A stretch of DNA of 51,290 bases. It comes from UBA1381 sp964399965 (GTDB lineage Bacteria; Bacillota; Clostridia; UBA1381). The notes beneath the pieces were generated by a model, which saw only the letters and a list, made by a program, of their open reading frames with translations, was not told the DNA's origin and made no database searches. This document shows positions 44,046-51,232 of the stretch, one piece after another; position 1 is the first letter of the stretch, and each line of letters begins with the position of its first letter. The position numbers and the translations under genes are program-made. The stretch covers positions 1 through 51,290 of the forward strand of contig CAYNRX010000012.1 in the NCBI GenBank assembly GCA_964399965.1, written 5' to 3'.

Positions 44046-44090
44046 AGTATATCATATCAATGCCGTTTTTGCAAGTAGTATTTACAAAAA
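44046..44090 (-). promoter_or_regulatory. Promoter of the glycyl radical enzyme operon with inverted repeat over the -35
   Basis: Minus strand TTGCAA (44074-44069), 17 bp, TATACT (44051-44046). A 25-bp inverted repeat, TTTTTGCAA-N7-TTTACAAAAA on the plus strand (44066-44090, 8 of 9 arm bases paired), covers the -35 box and looks like an operator. It is not a clear Rex site. Confidence 0.6.
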
Positions 44091-44103
44091 ATACGCATTA
44101 AAT

Positions 44104-44459
44104 CGTGATATTTCTGTAACATTCACCAAGATGATCGACTATTCCCATTACATCGGAATAACGCTGATGATACAGCCTGTTCACACTTTATCTAGTTTAG
44201 CGTTTTCATCAATACTAATCGGATATGCATATATGCTATCCAGACATTTAGCGAAAACGAAGCTGTACGATTTAGTATTGATTTTACAAGACAGAAAATA
44301 TAGGGATATGCAAAAAATCCGCTCTTTGGAGCGGATTTTCTATCGGATTTTCTATGTTTACGCCCTTGAACTACGGGCAAAAATCAACCTCGAAGTATAA
44401 CGACACGCTGTCGGTCAAGAGGTGTACAGCGTTGACTGCGGCCGCCGCTGCAACCTGTT
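44104..44459. other. Gene-free stretch between the glycyl radical operon and the P-loop/Asp23 gene
   Basis: No gene with support is seen; short frames on both strands have no RBS or family features. Segments near 44208-44221 (ATCAATACTAATC type) and 44268-44281 (GATTTAGTATTGAT) are inverted copies, with a GGATA/TATCC stem between, so the region can form a long imperfect hairpin. Confidence 0.45.
44314..44339. terminator. Bidirectional hairpin terminator
   Basis: AAAATCCGCTC pairs with GAGCGGATTTT, loop TTTG/TTT. On the minus strand it is followed by T-rich sequence and lies about 120 bp beyond the P-loop/Asp23 stop. Confidence 0.7.
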
Positions 44460-45272
44460 TTACCTATCTATACCTTTTACATACACATGGACGCGGCGCG
44501 CATTTACAGATGTGTATTCCTCCACGGAGTAGGCGGCGGCAAGCTGCACCTTGCGGCAAACCTTTTGAATATCGCAGCCGTATTTCACAGATACTGTGAT
44601 GTCCAGATGCGCACCATGGTTCGTCTTGCGCACATAAACACTGTGCACCTTCGTTATTTCAGGGAATTTCTGTGCTTCGTAGGTGGATATGGCTATAAGT
44701 ACGTTGTCAGATATCTCATAATTTCCCAGATAGCTGAACGTGGGGCGCACTATGGATTTAACATCGGTCACCACCTTTTTATCTCGTGGAAGCTCCTTTA
44801 GAAAATGCAGCGGATGCAGGAAATATCCCGAAAAATCCTGTTTTATCTCAAAAGTGGGTACAGGTATTACATGCTTTCCTTCATGTATGCGCATATCATG
44901 TGCCAGCTGCATTTCTTCCTGAGTAGCAACATCCTCTATACGTATTATCTTTTCAATAGGAGGCAAACCTAAATTCCCGGCTATCTTCTCCACCATGCCG
45001 TCCGACGTCCCCAGTACCATGACGCATTGAAGGCCGTTTTTTTCTATAGCGTTTCTGACTTCGTCCGCCTGCTCCTTTTTTAAGAACAAGGCATGTTTTA
45101 CAGAAGCCACGCGCGTTTTTTCGCGTTTGGCAGAGGTGCCTGCCAATATCCTTGTACCCGATACCAAAAGACCGTCATCTATTATACCGTCTGCCCCGAA
45201 CCGGGAAGCAACGGCGTTTGAACGGTGGCTCTTGCCGGTGCCGCTGGGGCCTACAAAGGCGATAGTTCTCAT
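44460..45272 (-). CDS. P-loop NTPase fused to an Asp23/Gls24-like domain
   Basis: A 270-residue protein. The N-terminus has a Walker A motif, FVGPSGTGKSHRSNAVA, with a kinase-like DDGLLVSGTRILAG segment. The middle (about 60-180) is not recognised. The C-terminal about 85 residues (ISDNVLIAISTYEAQKFPEI, then DITVSVKYGCDIQKVCRKVQ and VNARRVHVYVKGI) follow the Asp23/Gls24 (DUF322) pattern, which in other proteins is an envelope-stress or scaffold domain. It follows rex by 12 bp on the same strand and is probably co-transcribed and under Rex control. Function unknown. Confidence 0.75.
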   Translation of the reverse strand: MRTIAFVGPSGTGKSHRSNAVASRFGADGIIDDGLLVSGTRILAGTSAKREKTRVASVKHALFLKKEQADEVRNAIEKNGLQCVMVLGTSDGMVEKIAGNLGLPPIEKIIRIEDVATQEEMQLAHDMRIHEGKHVIPVPTFEIKQDFSGYFLHPLHFLKELPRDKKVVTDVKSIVRPTFSYLGNYEISDNVLIAISTYEAQKFPEITKVHSVYVRKTNHGAHLDITVSVKYGCDIQKVCRKVQLAAAYSVEEYTSVNARRVHVYVKGIDR

Positions 45273-45284
45273 GGATACTCCTCC

Positions 45285-45917
45285 TTAATTTTCCTTTATT
45301 TTATAAGAAAGCGTCATCAATGAATCGGAAAGATGTACATTTTCCACGGAAACGCTGGCAGGCACCTTAAGCTCGGAGTAAGAAAAATTTAATATTCCGG
45401 CCACGCCGTGCTTTACGAGGATATCCGCAAGCGGTTGAGCGGCCGCTTTGGGAACGGTCAGTATACCTATCTTGGGCTTTTCACTGTCTAAAAACATTTC
45501 CATTTCATCTGTATGGCGTATGGCGATACCGTTTATCTCCTTGCCGACAAGATCTTTATCGTTATCAAAAATACCAATAAGGCGGAAGCCGCGCTTTTCA
45601 AACGTCCCATGCGTTGCCAATGCGCGTCCCATATTTCCGGCGCCGATTATTATCATTGAATAGCCGTTGTTAAGTCCCAGTATCTCACCGATAGCTGTAT
45701 AAAGATGTTCTATATTGTAGCCGTAGCCCTGCTGCCCGAAGCCGCCGAAATAATTAAAATCCTGCCGTATCTGCGAGGCGGTGACGCCCATTTTCTGGCT
45801 GAGTGCAGCGGAGGATATGCGGGGAACGCCTTGTTTTATGAGTTCTCCCAGATAGCGGTAATATCGCGGCAGCCGTTTTATAACAACAGCCGGTACCGGC
45901 TTTAGATTATCACTCAT
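45285..45917 (-). CDS. rex: Redox-sensing transcriptional repressor Rex
   Basis: Rex binds operator DNA when NADH is low and leaves when NADH rises, controlling fermentation and hydrogen genes. The 210-residue protein has the N-terminal winged helix (PAVVIKRLPRYYRYL, ISSAALSQKMGVTASQIRQDFNYFGGFGQQGYGY) and the Rossmann NAD(H) site IIIGAGNMGRALA, plus the LNFSYSELKVP segment. A candidate Rex half-site lies in its own leader, consistent with autoregulation. Confidence 0.96.
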   Translation of the reverse strand: MSDNLKPVPAVVIKRLPRYYRYLGELIKQGVPRISSAALSQKMGVTASQIRQDFNYFGGFGQQGYGYNIEHLYTAIGEILGLNNGYSMIIIGAGNMGRALATHGTFEKRGFRLIGIFDNDKDLVGKEINGIAIRHTDEMEMFLDSEKPKIGILTVPKAAAQPLADILVKHGVAGILNFSYSELKVPASVSVENVHLSDSLMTLSYKIKEN

Positions 45918-45956
45918 ACGTTTTCACCTCAATTATTTGTATGTTTTATATATTCT

Positions 45957-46016
45957 TTGTTATAAAAAGAACGATCATTATAGGATTATTATAGCATAGA
46001 AATTTCGATTTGTACA
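45957..46016 (-). promoter_or_regulatory. rex promoter with candidate Rex operator
   Basis: Minus strand TGTACA (46016-46011), 17 bp, TATAAT (45993-45988) with TGC extended -10; a second TATAAT is at 45982-45977. Just downstream, TTGTTATAAAAAGAACGA (45957-45974, plus strand) matches the first half of TTGTTAA-N4-TTAACAA well and the second half partly. Confidence 0.5.
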
Positions 46017-46043
46017 TAGTAAATTGCATAAAAAAGAAAAAAA

Positions 46044-46072
46044 TAGCCGGGATATTTTTCACATCCCGGCTA
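46044..46072 (-). terminator. Terminator of the aconitase-isocitrate dehydrogenase operon
   Basis: On the minus strand TAGCCGGGAT pairs exactly with ATCCCGGCTA and is followed by a long T-run (TTTTTTTCTTTTT). Confidence 0.93.
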
Positions 46073-46087
46073 AAAATCAGAATTATC

Positions 46088-47254
46088 TCACATATTCTGA
46101 ATCGTTTCCATTACATAATCGGCAAATTCGGCGCCGGTGCATCCGGTGTCACGGCCGGTTATAACGAGCTTCTTTTCGGTGAACATACACTTGTCAAGAG
46201 CCTTTTCCAGCTTATCCGCCTGTTCCTGATAACCAATGTGCGACAGGAGCATAACGCCTGCGCGGATTATCGAGCAGGGATCGGCGTATTGCGCGCGTCC
46301 TTCGGTGACCATTCTCGGCGCACTGCCGTGGATAGCCTCGAACATGGCATACTTCTTGCCGATATTAGCGCTTCCTGCTGTTCCCACGCCGCCCTGGAAC
46401 TCGGCAGCCTCGTCTGTGAGGATGTCGCCGTAGAGATTGGGCAGAACAAGTACCTGGAACTGCGTACGTCTCTTGGGATCAACCAGCTTCGCTGTCATGA
46501 TATCAATGTACCAGTCGTCAAGCTCAATGCCCGGATAATCCTTAGCGACCTCCTGGCAAATCTTAAGGAATTTGCCGTCAGTGGTCTTTATAACGTTAGC
46601 CTTAGTAACGCAGGTAACGCGTGTTTTTCCGTTTTTCTTTGCATATTCAAACGCTGCGCGCGCTATCCTCTCCGAACCCTCGGTGGTGGCAACAGTGAAA
46701 TCTATCGCCAGGTCATCGTTTACATGCACTCCCCTGGAACCAACTGCATAACCGCCCTCGGTATTTTCACGATAGAACGTCCAGTCGATACCCTGCTCGG
46801 GTACCTTTACGGGACGAACGTTTGCGAACAGGTCAAGCTCCTTTCTCATAGCGACGTTGGCGCTTTCAATATTCGGCCAGGGATCTCCGGCTCTGGGAGT
46901 AGTCGTGGGGCCTTTTAAGATAACGTGGCACTGTTTAAGCTCTTCCAGAACGTCGTCAGGGATCGGCTTGTTAGCTTTCACGCGATTTTCAATGGTCAGA
47001 CCATCTATCACCTTAAAGGCCACCTTACCCTTTGCCTCCTCGTCCTTTAAAAGAAATTCCAATATCCTCTGCGCTTCATGCGTAATGGCCGGGCCGATGC
47101 CATCGCCGCCGCATACGCCGATCACGATCTGATCAAGGGCGGAATAATCAATGAAGTCCTTTTCCTGCTTCATTCTCTCCACTCTTGCTTTCTGATCCTT
47201 TAAAACCTCCGCGAATTTATCCAGCGCGGCCTGGATATCAGCATCATATGCCAT
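46088..47254 (-). CDS. icd: Isocitrate/isopropylmalate-family dehydrogenase, probably NAD-type isocitrate dehydrogenase
   Basis: It oxidises isocitrate to 2-oxoglutarate. The 388-residue protein shows GVCGGDGIGPAITHEA, YRENTEGGYAVGSRG, NLYGDILTDEAAEFQGGVGTAG and FEAIHGSAP. The position directly after aconitase supports isocitrate rather than isopropylmalate as substrate. An N-terminal helical extension of about 40 residues precedes the usual start of the fold. The gap to the aconitase gene is 26 bp, so both are one operon supplying glutamate precursors. Confidence 0.9.
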   Translation of the reverse strand: MAYDADIQAALDKFAEVLKDQKARVERMKQEKDFIDYSALDQIVIGVCGGDGIGPAITHEAQRILEFLLKDEEAKGKVAFKVIDGLTIENRVKANKPIPDDVLEELKQCHVILKGPTTTPRAGDPWPNIESANVAMRKELDLFANVRPVKVPEQGIDWTFYRENTEGGYAVGSRGVHVNDDLAIDFTVATTEGSERIARAAFEYAKKNGKTRVTCVTKANVIKTTDGKFLKICQEVAKDYPGIELDDWYIDIMTAKLVDPKRRTQFQVLVLPNLYGDILTDEAAEFQGGVGTAGSANIGKKYAMFEAIHGSAPRMVTEGRAQYADPCSIIRAGVMLLSHIGYQEQADKLEKALDKCMFTEKKLVITGRDTGCTGAEFADYVMETIQNM

Positions 47255-47280
47255 GGGGATTACCTCCTTATTATTAAGGC

Positions 47281-49209
47281 TCAGGCCTTATTTTTTGTAT
47301 AGTTCAAAAGTCCGCCCGCAAGCAGCATCTCTCGCTGACGCTGAGAAAGGCTTACGGTAGTATCAAATTCAAAGCCCTTTGTAACATCCTTGACACGGAT
47401 AGTATCGCCGGAAAGCTGCTGTCTGATGTTTTCTATTACCAGCTCGTCCATCTGATCTATACGGTCATAATCAGCCTCATTCTCGAACGTAAGGGGGACG
47501 ATACCGGCATTTATCAGGTTTGCCATGTGTATACGGGCGAAAGACTTGGTAATAACAGCCTTTACCCCCAGGTACAGCGGCGCAAGAGCCGCATGTTCTC
47601 TTGAGGAGCCTTGGCCGTAGTTGGAACCGCCAACAACGATGCTCTTTCCCAACTCCAGTGCACGGTCATGGAAGCTCTCGTCGCATACAGCGAAGCAGAA
47701 CTTTGAAATCGCGGGGATATTGGAGCGCAACGGCAGTATCTTGGCACCGGCCGGCATGATGTGGTCAGTGGTGATGTTGTCTCCGACTTTAAGGCTGCAC
47801 TTGGCGTCGATGGTCTCAGCAAGCGGCTCCGATACCGGGAACGGCTTGATATTGGGACCTCTTAACACCTCTACGCTGTCCATTTCCTCTGCGGGAACGG
47901 GCGGAACTACCATATTATCGTTTATTTCAAACACTTCAGGAAGCTTAAATTCGGGCATTTCACCGAGAGTGCGGGGATCCGTGAGCACACCGGCAATAGC
48001 TGAAGCAGCCGCTACCTCAGGGGAAACAAGATATATCTGTCCGTCCTTGGTACCGGAGCGTCCCTCAAAGTTACGGTTGAAAGTACGCAGCGATATGCCG
48101 CCGGAATTAGGCGACTGACCCATACCGATACAGGGGCCGCAAGCGCTTTCAAGTATCCTTGCTCCGGCATCTATCATTATCGAAAGCGCCCCATTTTTAG
48201 CCAGCATATTGAGTACCTGCTTAGAACCGGGAGCGATGGACAAGGATACGTCCGGATGAACGGTTTTACCCTTTAATATATGGGCTACCTTCAGCATATC
48301 AAGCAGCGAGGAGTTCGTGCAGGAGCCGATGCAGACCTGGTCTATCTTCATAGCGCCGATCTCATTTACAGATTTCACATTGTCCGGTGAATGCGGACAA
48401 GCGGCAAGCGGCTCAAGCGCGGACAGATCGATCTCTACGATCTCGTCATATACAGCGTCCTCATCAGCCGACAGGGGGATATAATCGTTTTCTCTGCCCT
48501 GAGCCTTAAGGAACTGGCGCGTCGTTTCATCAGAGGGGAAGATAGAAGTTGTGGCGCCAAGCTCTGCGCCCATGTTCGTTATCGTGGCGCGTTCAGGTAC
48601 GGAAAGTGTTTTTACGCCCTCCCCGCAGTATTCTATGACCTTGCCTACGCCGCCCTTTACGGAAAGACGTCTTAACACCTCAAGGATAACATCCTTGGCC
48701 GCTACCCAGGGACTCAATTTTCCTGTAAGCTCAACCTTTACCACCTTGGGGCAAGTGATATAGTACGTGCCGCCGCCCATGGCTACCGCCACATCCATGC
48801 CGCCTGCGCCGATGGCGATCATGCCGATGCCGCCGCCGGTAGGTGTATGGCTGTCAGAGCCGATGAGCGTTTTCCCGGGGATACCGAACCTTTCCAGGTG
48901 CACCTGATGGCAGATGCCGTTACCCGGACGCGAGAAGTATATCCCATGCTTTTTGCAAACACTGCCGATAAAGCGGTGATCGTCGGCATTTTCGAAGCCG
49001 CTCTGAAGAGTGTTGTGGTCTATATATGCCACGCTTTTCTCCGTCTTAACTCTGGGTACGCCCATAGCCTCAAATTCAAGATAAGCCATTGTGCCGGTGG
49101 CGTCCTGGGTAAGTGTCTGGTCGATCCTGATACCGATCTCCTGACCCTTGACCATTTCGCCCTCGACAAGATGGCTGGACAGAATTTTTTCTGTTAATGT
49201 CAGTCCCAT
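47281..49209 (-). CDS. acn: Aconitate hydratase (642-residue type)
   Basis: It converts citrate to isocitrate through cis-aconitate using a [4Fe-4S] cluster. Cluster ligands are in VCIGSCTNSSL and SACGPCIGMGQSP. The swivel domain carries ILPLRSNIPAIS and GGSNYGQGSSREHAALAP. SDSHTPTGGGIGMIAIGAGGMDVA is the substrate-side signature. The length is that of the shorter, mitochondrial-like bacterial aconitases, not the about 900-residue AcnA type. Homoaconitase or isopropylmalate isomerase is unlikely because both domains are fused here. Confidence 0.95.
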   Translation of the reverse strand: MGLTLTEKILSSHLVEGEMVKGQEIGIRIDQTLTQDATGTMAYLEFEAMGVPRVKTEKSVAYIDHNTLQSGFENADDHRFIGSVCKKHGIYFSRPGNGICHQVHLERFGIPGKTLIGSDSHTPTGGGIGMIAIGAGGMDVAVAMGGGTYYITCPKVVKVELTGKLSPWVAAKDVILEVLRRLSVKGGVGKVIEYCGEGVKTLSVPERATITNMGAELGATTSIFPSDETTRQFLKAQGRENDYIPLSADEDAVYDEIVEIDLSALEPLAACPHSPDNVKSVNEIGAMKIDQVCIGSCTNSSLLDMLKVAHILKGKTVHPDVSLSIAPGSKQVLNMLAKNGALSIMIDAGARILESACGPCIGMGQSPNSGGISLRTFNRNFEGRSGTKDGQIYLVSPEVAAASAIAGVLTDPRTLGEMPEFKLPEVFEINDNMVVPPVPAEEMDSVEVLRGPNIKPFPVSEPLAETIDAKCSLKVGDNITTDHIMPAGAKILPLRSNIPAISKFCFAVCDESFHDRALELGKSIVVGGSNYGQGSSREHAALAPLYLGVKAVITKSFARIHMANLINAGIVPLTFENEADYDRIDQMDELVIENIRQQLSGDTIRVKDVTKGFEFDTTVSLSQRQREMLLAGGLLNYTKNKA

Positions 49210-49274
49210 TTGATTACCTCCGTTGATAGATTTCCGGCTGCGCTTTTTTGCGCGGCTGAAATTTTTATATACCT

Positions 49275-49303
49275 ATTTTATACAAAATATCGTGGTTTGT
49301 CAA
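49275..49303 (-). promoter_or_regulatory. Promoter of the aconitase operon
   Basis: Minus strand TTGACA (49303-49298), 17 bp, TAAAAT (49280-49275). A hairpin with T6 loop (CGGCTGCGC/GCGCGGCTG, 49233-49256) lies in the leader. Confidence 0.65.
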
Positions 49304-49405
49304 GGTGTTTGGAGTGATATAAAACAAAATACTGTATAATTCACCAAATATGAACGTTGTGAATATTCTATTTATATTGAATGTGCAGGAGAGGAGGGAC
49401 GATCA

Positions 49406-49690
49406 ATGGCTGTGGCATTGACATTTGTAATATTTACAGCTCTATGTATATGGTTCATACTTATTCAGGAGAAGCGGTATAAAAGGTGGTATCAAAGCCC
49501 GGCTAAAAAGCGTGTGGAGCTAATAACACAAGAGAGTCAAGATATCGAATACAAGCTCCGCCGTCTGGCAGCAGGATACCAATTTGCCGATATCGTGGTG
49601 ACAAGCGGCAACAGCGTGGTATTAAAGACGGCGGAGCTCATGTCAAGGCGGTTTTTAGGCATAGAGACAAACCGCCAAAACTTGCATTAA
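49406..49690 (+). CDS. Small single-pass membrane protein of unknown function
   Basis: A 94-residue protein behind a strong RBS (GGAGAGGAGGG). Residues 2-20 (AVALTFVIFTALCIWFILI) form one membrane helix, followed by a basic patch (QEKRYKRWYQSPAKKR) that would face the cytoplasm, then a helical and mixed soluble tail. I do not recognise the family. It lies 90 bp before the HD gene, which has its own promoter. Confidence 0.7.
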   Translation: MAVALTFVIFTALCIWFILIQEKRYKRWYQSPAKKRVELITQESQDIEYKLRRLAAGYQFADIVVTSGNSVVLKTAELMSRRFLGIETNRQNLH

Positions 49691-49731
49691 AACATCGTTA
49701 AAAACTGTCCTGATTTAGGAAAATATTACAC

Positions 49732-49760
49732 TTGACAAACAGGGGTTAGCGGTGTATAAT
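49732..49760 (+). promoter_or_regulatory. Consensus promoter of the HD-domain gene
   Basis: TTGACA (49732-49737), exactly 17 bp, TATAAT (49755-49760). The leader to TTG 49781 is only about 14 nt. Confidence 0.8.
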
Positions 49761-49780
49761 CAGTTACAGAGGTGATTGAT

Positions 49781-50308
49781 TTGGCGGTCAACAGAGATTT
49801 TGTCATTATGGTTCAAGACATTATAAGCCATCCTGAATTTCAAAAGACTAAAGACATCATACATCACGGAAAAAGCAATAATGTATATACTCACAGCGTA
49901 GCGACTGCACATTTTGCGTACAGAATAGCTAAGCGGCTTGATCTTTCCGCTGAGGATACAGCATCCATAACAAGAGCGGCATTGCTGCATGATTTTGTAG
50001 GCTATGATTGGCGCGACGGAAAACCCGACAACATAAAATACAGAGGATTAAAACGTATATGGCATTCGCATCTTTTTGAGCATGGCTTTTCCGCAGCCAG
50101 GAATGCATCATTTCACTTTGAACTTACAGACCGCCAGCGGGATGCGATAAGAAAGCACATGTTCCCGCTTGTGCCTGTGCTGCCTAAGTATAAAGAGGGC
50201 TGGATAGTGACTTACTGCGATAAAGTTGTCGCGGCCAGAGAGATGTTTCTGTGTGTTACGGATAAAATACAACCGCTGTTTGAAAGAAGACGCCCGGCCT
50301 TTGCTTAA
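49781..50308 (+). CDS. HD-domain phosphohydrolase-like protein
   Basis: The 175-residue protein starts at TTG 49781 with AGGTGAT just upstream. A GTG at 49772 lies inside that RBS and is rejected. The HD pattern is THSVATAHFAYRIAK...TRAALLHDFVGYDW, followed by HSHLFEHGFSAA and a late YCDKVVAARE. HD proteins are usually metal-dependent phosphatases or phosphodiesterases of nucleotides; the substrate is unknown. The gene ends before a good terminator. Confidence 0.88.
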   Translation: MAVNRDFVIMVQDIISHPEFQKTKDIIHHGKSNNVYTHSVATAHFAYRIAKRLDLSAEDTASITRAALLHDFVGYDWRDGKPDNIKYRGLKRIWHSHLFEHGFSAARNASFHFELTDRQRDAIRKHMFPLVPVLPKYKEGWIVTYCDKVVAAREMFLCVTDKIQPLFERRRPAFA

Positions 50309-50318
50309 AGAATACTAC

Positions 50319-50351
50319 AATACAGAGTTCCAACGGGACTCTGTATTTTTT
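50319..50351 (+). terminator. Terminator of the HD-domain gene
   Basis: AATACAGAGTTCC pairs with GGGACTCTGTATT (loop AAC), followed by T-rich sequence. Confidence 0.88.
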
Positions 50352-50370
50352 GTGCTTTTTTTCAGCGGGC

Positions 50371-50400
50371 TTGACAAAAACGGCAAAAACAGAGTATAAT
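50371..50400 (+). promoter_or_regulatory. Promoter of the Gx gene, upstream of repeat copy 3
   Basis: TTGACA (50371-50376), 18 bp, TATAAT (50395-50400). The predicted start near 50407 precedes repeat copy 3, which is therefore transcribed in full. Confidence 0.75.
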
Positions 50401-50423
50401 ATGGAGCATAAAGCAAATAACCT

Positions 50424-50701
50424 TAGTCAATTGCGAAACCTTTTCGCAATTGATTTCTGGCTAGTGAAGAAAATAAAAGTTCCGTTGATTAGCGGTCTGT
50501 GACCGCTGAAACTTTTATTTTCGCAATTTTTGACGCATTTTCAGCATTTTTGCTTCGCAAAAATCGGCAGCAAGCTGCCGACCGCGCCGTCTTGCGCGGT
50601 GCGGAGTCGTCAAAAATTGATTATAATTCGAGGGTTTCACCCTCGAGCTCCCCAGAATAAGGAAATAATTTTAAAACGCTATCGCGTTTTAAAATTATCT
50701 A
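50424..50701 (+). mobile_element. Five-hairpin MITE-like repeat, copy 3, with enlarged third stem
   Basis: It has the same ends and stems as copies 1-2, flanked by GCAAATAACCT (50413-50423 and 50702-50712), a perfect 11-bp target duplication. The third stem carries about 65 extra bases (near 50540-50605) that form three more hairpins: TTTTTGC/GCAAAAA, CGGCAGC/GCTGCCG and ACCGCGC/GCGCGGT. It lies between a strong promoter and the RBS of the Gx gene. Confidence 0.92.
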
Positions 50702-50728
50702 GCAAATAACCTCACATGGAGGAATAGA

Positions 50729-51232
50729 ATGAATACAAAAAAACTGACGTCATTGGCTATGCTTCTGGGTATCGCGCTTGTGATATTTGTTGCGGAATCA
50801 CAGCTGCCGCCGTTGGCGCCTATCCCGGGGATAAAGCTGGGGCTGGCAAACATAGTTACATTGATAGTTATGGTCTGGTATGGACGAAAAGAATCGCTTT
50901 TAGTGCTTATATTGCGCATAATAATAGGGAGTATTTTCTGTGGTCAGCCATCGGTGTTTTTTTACAGCCTTGCCGGAGGAATGGTATGCTTTTTAGTGAT
51001 GGCAATAGCGTTGGGCCTGCTCGGCAGCCAACGGCTGTGGGTAGTAAGCGTGCTGGGAGCGGTATCGCACAATGCCGGACAGCTTGGTGTGGCTTATCTG
51101 TTTACTAAGACCTTTGAGGTGTTCTATTATTTTCCGATACTGGTACTTTCAGGGATAATCACCGGGATATTTACCGGTGTGGCTGCACAGACTTTGATAA
51201 ATAGTCAATTGCGAAACTTCTTTCGCAATTGA
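50729..51232 (+). CDS. Gx-type membrane protein (heptaprenyl diphosphate synthase component I-like)
   Basis: A 167-residue, very hydrophobic protein with about five membrane helices, matching the Gx/HepS-I family by AESQLPPLAPIPGIKLGLANIVTLIVM and the GAVSHNAGQLGVAY motif. Members resemble ECF-type substrate-binding components. The annotation as a prenyl diphosphate synthase subunit is historical, and transport is more likely. RBS GGAGG precedes ATG 50729. The final residues SQLRNFFRN and the stop come from repeat copy 4, so the native C-terminus is altered. Confidence 0.88.
   Translation: MNTKKLTSLAMLLGIALVIFVAESQLPPLAPIPGIKLGLANIVTLIVMVWYGRKESLLVLILRIIIGSIFCGQPSVFFYSLAGGMVCFLVMAIALGLLGSQRLWVVSVLGAVSHNAGQLGVAYLFTKTFEVFYYFPILVLSGIITGIFTGVAAQTLINSQLRNFFRN

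Noticed and set aside
44131..44400. An 89-residue plus-strand frame with a hydrophobic stretch upstream of the P-loop/Asp23 gene
   Set aside because: No RBS, no recognisable family, and it runs through a terminator hairpin (44314-44339) and inverted repeats.
46010..46918. A 302-residue plus-strand frame opposite isocitrate dehydrogenase
   Set aside because: It is antisense to a clear enzyme gene, starts in the rex promoter region and crosses the terminator at 46044-46072.
49222..49262. A further relic of the five-hairpin repeat in the aconitase leader (GATTTCCGGCTGCGC)
   Set aside because: Only a short TTTCCGGCT-like match exists, the stem is unrelated, and no other repeat parts are near.
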